Shown here: positions 60,574 through 64,000 of the stretch, piece by piece
Position numbering within the stretch: position 1 is the stretch's first letter
How the letters are laid out: each line of letters starts with the position of its first letter
Origin: Linanthus parryae
Lineage: Eukaryota; Streptophyta; Magnoliopsida; Ericales; Polemoniaceae
Assembly (NCBI GenBank): GCA_023055425.1
Contig: JALGPY010000001.1
Span: forward strand, 143,245,368-143,309,367
Direction of reading: 5' to 3'
DNA: 64,000 nucleotides
The notes under the pieces: generated by a model
Told to the model about the DNA's origin: nothing
Databases searched by the model: none
Seen by the model: the letters and a program-made list of their open reading frames with translations, nothing else
Position numbers and translations under genes: made by a program

Positions 60574-61858
60574 ACGACCACCATCACCGCCAACAACACC
60601 ACCGTGACCACCACTCTCTCTCAACTACTCCCTCTGTTTATCCCTCTATCTCTCGCTCTCTGTCACGAACAGAGCAACAGCAGCAGCAGTCAACAGCTGG
60701 CAATCCCAGCCACCAACCACCGCCGCTGCCGCCTTCGGGTAAGAACACCCGAAGCCAAAACCCACCACCCTCTGTTCTTGTCTCTCCCTCACCCTCACCC
60801 TCTCTTCCCTGAACCCAGGTGAAGAAAGAGAAGCAAAACCCAACAGAAAACAGAGGCCAAGTTGCCACCACCAATCCCGTCGGCAAAACCATCAAATCCG
60901 ACGAACTTTTGCGCCGGCGGTTTCATGGACACCCACCGCTCCCAAAGCCATCCTCTAACCTCCTAGATGACCAAGGGAGCTTTAGGCAAGCTCAACCGAA
61001 ACTAAGGCCACCGGAAGCAGCCCCGTCAACAACTCCGGGGAAAAATCCATAAATCCGGCGAAAACTCGGCCACGACCACCAAGGCTTACCCACCCGCTCA
61101 AACAGTCCTAAACTACTCCTAGGAGGCTGACCGAGCCTTAGAAAGCCTCAGTTGCACCCAGAAACGACCGGAAACAGCTCCGGCGAGCTCCACCTTCGGC
61201 GCTGTCGTTCGACCATTCGACCCGGACCGTTTCTTGACGGTTCTTGCAGTTTTTGGTACCCGTACGCTCTACTCTTCGCCCTGAGTTGAATTACATAGCC
61301 AAAATCATGTCTTGAGGCTTTGATTTGTGTTTTGTTTGAGTTGGAAATAATACGTTCCTGTTTGGGGGTTTTCGTGTAGTTTCTGGAAAACTAGGGGGTT
61401 ATATGTGTATGGTATGAGACTGTTTGGGGGTTAGTTGTAGTTTACATCTTCTCTAATTACCATTTTTTTAACCTAGTTTTGTCTATTAAACTAGTGTTGA
61501 TTAATTTTGTGTTTTAACTAAATAAAAACAATAAATACTTATGTATATATATGTTTGTATTAATTTATGATAATAAAGTATTTATCTTACAAAATGAAAT
61601 AGTAAGAGTATTTGAATATATAAATATATTATTAATTTAAATTAAAAGTATTTATAATATTTGTTTACAAAAGTTTGTTTCGAATAGATAACTGAATGGA
61701 TATTATAATGAGAAAAGATATATTTTTGAAATTGGCTATAATAAGTACTTTTCTTGAAAAAGAAGCTATAAAAATATTATATGTCAAATGGTAATTGTTT
61801 TAATTATTTGGCACTCTATTTTTATTTAAATAAACAATTAGTTTCAATAATTATACAC

Positions 61859-62119
61859 TACCACTCCGTCCCAGCTCAAACGCACCATTGGATTTTTTTC
61901 ACCTGTAATTGGGTCACTTTGACCCGGTAATTTGAATAGAAAAATGATAAATTTTTTTGATATTTTTTTATTGTCTTGTAGAATAAGAGTTACTCTACAA
62001 CACTTGGAAAAAATTACCTAAAAATTGTAAAATTTTGCTATCCAAATTGCCGGGTCAAAGTGACCGAGTGAATAGTGGTAAAAGTCCAAATGGTGCAAAA
62101 GAGGTGGAACGGAGTGGTA
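61859..62119. mobile_element. Stowaway-like MITE, copy 5
   Basis: A 261-bp TA-bounded element with ends TACCACTCCGTCCCAGCTC and the complement of GGTGGAACGGAGTGGTA. It is inserted in the solo LTR and absent from the other LTR copies at that point. Confidence 0.8.
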
Positions 62120-62862
62120 ATATATTTATTTAAAGCTAAGATAACTCTTTAGTAAGTATTATCGTTCTTTTCTTATTATTATTAGTAGTTGTGATATTAA
62201 ATATTTATCGCTCAATTAAATAAGGACTCGTAAAGAGAGTTGCTTTGATTATTCAAGTTATTTCAAGAATATTTCTATACATGTATATATAAGTGTATAA
62301 CTTAAATACGAGATTTATAAGGGAATCCTGAGAGATGTAATTAGTACTCGACGTAGTCGAACATTGGTATAAGGTTAATGCATTTACATAATCAGAAATA
62401 ACACCGTTGTGACTAGCTATTTGTAAACTGTAGGCGACGGATTTGTGGACATAGGCTTCGTCGACCATCCTACATACTAGCAGCTAAGTCGTCTTCAGGT
62501 GAGTTTACATACTTAGCCTAGCGAGCCTAGCTTCGTTCGTGTCAGGTTGTGTTATTTGTGGTTCTTGTCTCCAAATACTTTTGAGTATACATGCCCAGCT
62601 CACTTCGTGTCAAGAATGTGGTTTCTATTTTCTGTCTCAAAAGATATTTGAGTTAATTGTGATCTGTCTCAAGATATACTTGTGAGATTACATGCTTGGC
62701 CTTGTATGCCTGTCTTATTTCATATCATAGTATGATTTATATCTTACCTCAAGGTGTGTTTTGTGATTCACATGCTTTTACGTGAATTTGATTGCGTTTC
62801 GGAAAGATTGCCTTGACACATTAAGATCGTAAAGTGGGATTGCACATACTGGAATCTGTTAT

Positions 62863-63083
62863 TAACAAGGAGGTCCTTTGTTGACCATTACTAACAAGGA
62901 GGTCCTTTGTTGACCACTAACAAGGAGGTCCTTTGTTGACCATCAACAAGGAGGTCCTTTGTTGACCATTAACAAGGAGGTCCCTAGTTGACCGTTAACA
63001 TTTGGAGGTCCTTTGTTGACCGCTGACAGTTGGGAGGTCCTTTGTCGACTGTTAACAATTGAAAGGTTCTTTGTTGAACACTA
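62863..63083. repeat. ~29-bp minisatellite in solo LTR
   Basis: About eight degenerate units of AACAAGGAGGTCCTTTGTTG plus ACCATT. Units on the right are more diverged than those on the left. Confidence 0.9.
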
Positions 63084-63618
63084 TATGTGTACTGTGCATG
63101 ATAGTTGGATCTTTGATTTTATAACTGAAAACTGGCACTGGTAAAGGATTTAATCAGGAATGTTTGAGGCTTTGAATGTTGTCATTAAACTATGTGTTTA
63201 TAATGCTGCAAAATCAGATATTTCTTACTCATACTCTTTCAAAGTTTTATATAACTCTGAGAAATATCAAGCTATATCATCATTCCTGTTTTACACGCTA
63301 AGGTATACCTCACTCAGCATTTCTTGCTGATTTAGGAAACATCGGTTCTTGTTTTCCTTCCCACCGCAGATCTAGGAGCTGGGATTGTAAGTAGAAGGGG
63401 CGCGAGAATCATCTAGACAATGGACGTCACCAGTAGTTTATCTAAAGACGTTAGATAAGTGTTGTGTAATAGTAATCGGCTTGTATAAGAGATTATCTAC
63501 AGTTGTTTGATAATATAATAAGAGTTTTGGACTGTATTGCTTTTGATCTCCGCCACTTCTATTAAGCATCGCCCTCCCGGTCTTGTCCCGACCAGGATAA
63601 GGGGGTTGTTGCAGCCAA

Positions 63619-64000
63619 GATCGTCTACTATTTGGTGTCCTTATTGGAACAATCTCTCCAACCCTTGTTCCTATCATCTCTCAAGCTAAAACTTCAGCCC
63701 CATCTTTGGAATAAACTCAACAAAACCTTTTCGATGCCATCTCTTGGCCACATCAAGCAACTCAAAGACAAATTTAACAGAATTTTCAAAGGCGCTTCCA
63801 CCATCACTGATTTCATGCGATCTGTGGAAGAATGTGCCGACCACCTTGCTGTTCTTGGCAAACCGATTGAAGACGGAGACCTCATTGACAGGGTCCTCGC
63901 TATCCTTGATGACTCTTACAAGTTCGTGATTGATTAAGTCAATGCCCGAGACACAGTCATCACCTTTGAAGAGCTTCATGAAAAGCTTATCAATAAAGAA
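63619..64000 (+). pseudogene. Copia gag, continuation, runs off window
   Basis: Gag resumes with DRLLFGVLIGTI. It shifts frame near 63700 in a C run and continues LWNKLNKTFSMPSLGHIKQL and ADHLAVLGKPI. A TAA at 63938 interrupts it, after which VNARDTVITFEELHEKL is still readable to the edge. The element is therefore inactive. Confidence 0.8.

Larger units (their letters stand above)
52340..63613 (+). mobile_element. Tekay-like solo LTR carrying a nested copia
   Basis: Starts TGTAATACCCCG, ends GTTGTTGCA, and is flanked by the perfect 5-bp duplication GCCAA (52335-52339 and 63614-63618). Without the minus-strand copia (52905-60573) it is about 3.6 kb. It has no primer site or purine tract, so only one LTR remains. 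A TATA-like CTATAAAA is at 52811. It shares all landmarks with the LTRs at the left of the window. Confidence 0.88.
52036..64000 (+). mobile_element. Plus-strand copia element, interrupted, runs off window
   Basis: A primer site TGGTATCAGAGC (52036-52047) is followed by a gag start at 52076. The reading frame is interrupted at 52339 by a Tekay-like solo LTR (52340-63613) and resumes at 63619, after the target duplication GCCAA, continuing past the right edge. The LTR itself must end just before 52036, but its start could not be fixed. Confidence 0.75.

Overview
This is nuclear DNA of a flowering plant, most likely a eudicot. The support is three spliced genes with GT-AG introns, plant-specific gene families, Ty1/copia and Ty3/gypsy LTR retrotransposons, a Helitron, Stowaway-like MITEs and many microsatellites. 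No rRNA, tRNA or CRISPR array was seen. I could not fix the species. All family names come from reading translated motifs by eye; no database search was run.

Three host genes lie in the middle. A CBL10-type calcineurin B-like calcium sensor (15307-20699, +, nine coding exons, 250 aa) is tail-to-tail with a complete P-protein (glycine decarboxylase) gene of the mitochondrial glycine cleavage system (23388-30079, -, fifteen coding exons, 1057 aa). Upstream of the latter, on the same strand, is a ZIP-family zinc/iron transporter (31513-34179, -, two coding exons, 379 aa). All exon junctions were placed by hand; each joins in frame. Introns and intergenic gaps carry MITEs, foldback elements, a 5'-truncated LINE with a 16-bp target duplication, and a small duplicated piece of the P-protein gene.

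The left 13.4 kb is nested retrotransposon DNA. A Tekay/Del-type Ty3/gypsy element (2770-13404, 5-bp target duplication GTAAC) has a very long LTR and only about 0.55 kb between primer-binding site and polypurine tract. Its 5' LTR is split by a copia element (3743-10010, target duplication ATCTC) whose LTRs are almost identical although its gag-pol is decayed. Another LTR of the Tekay-like family runs off the left edge.

The right 24 kb is also mobile DNA. From 39840 to about 51150 lies a probable minus-oriented Helitron with a perfect 3' hairpin followed by CTAG. It carries exon fragments resembling a TMEM87-like membrane protein, a 10-kDa chaperonin and a chloroplast RNA-binding protein, plus a 2-kb tandem duplication and seven copies of a hairpin-bearing module. 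From about 52036 to the right edge is a four-level nest: a plus-strand copia gag is split by a Tekay-like solo LTR, which holds a minus-strand copia element, whose reverse transcriptase is split by a second Tekay-like solo LTR.

The three genes do not form a pathway: they serve calcium/salt signalling, photorespiration and metal uptake. The window is best read as a small gene island between two blocks of nested transposable elements.
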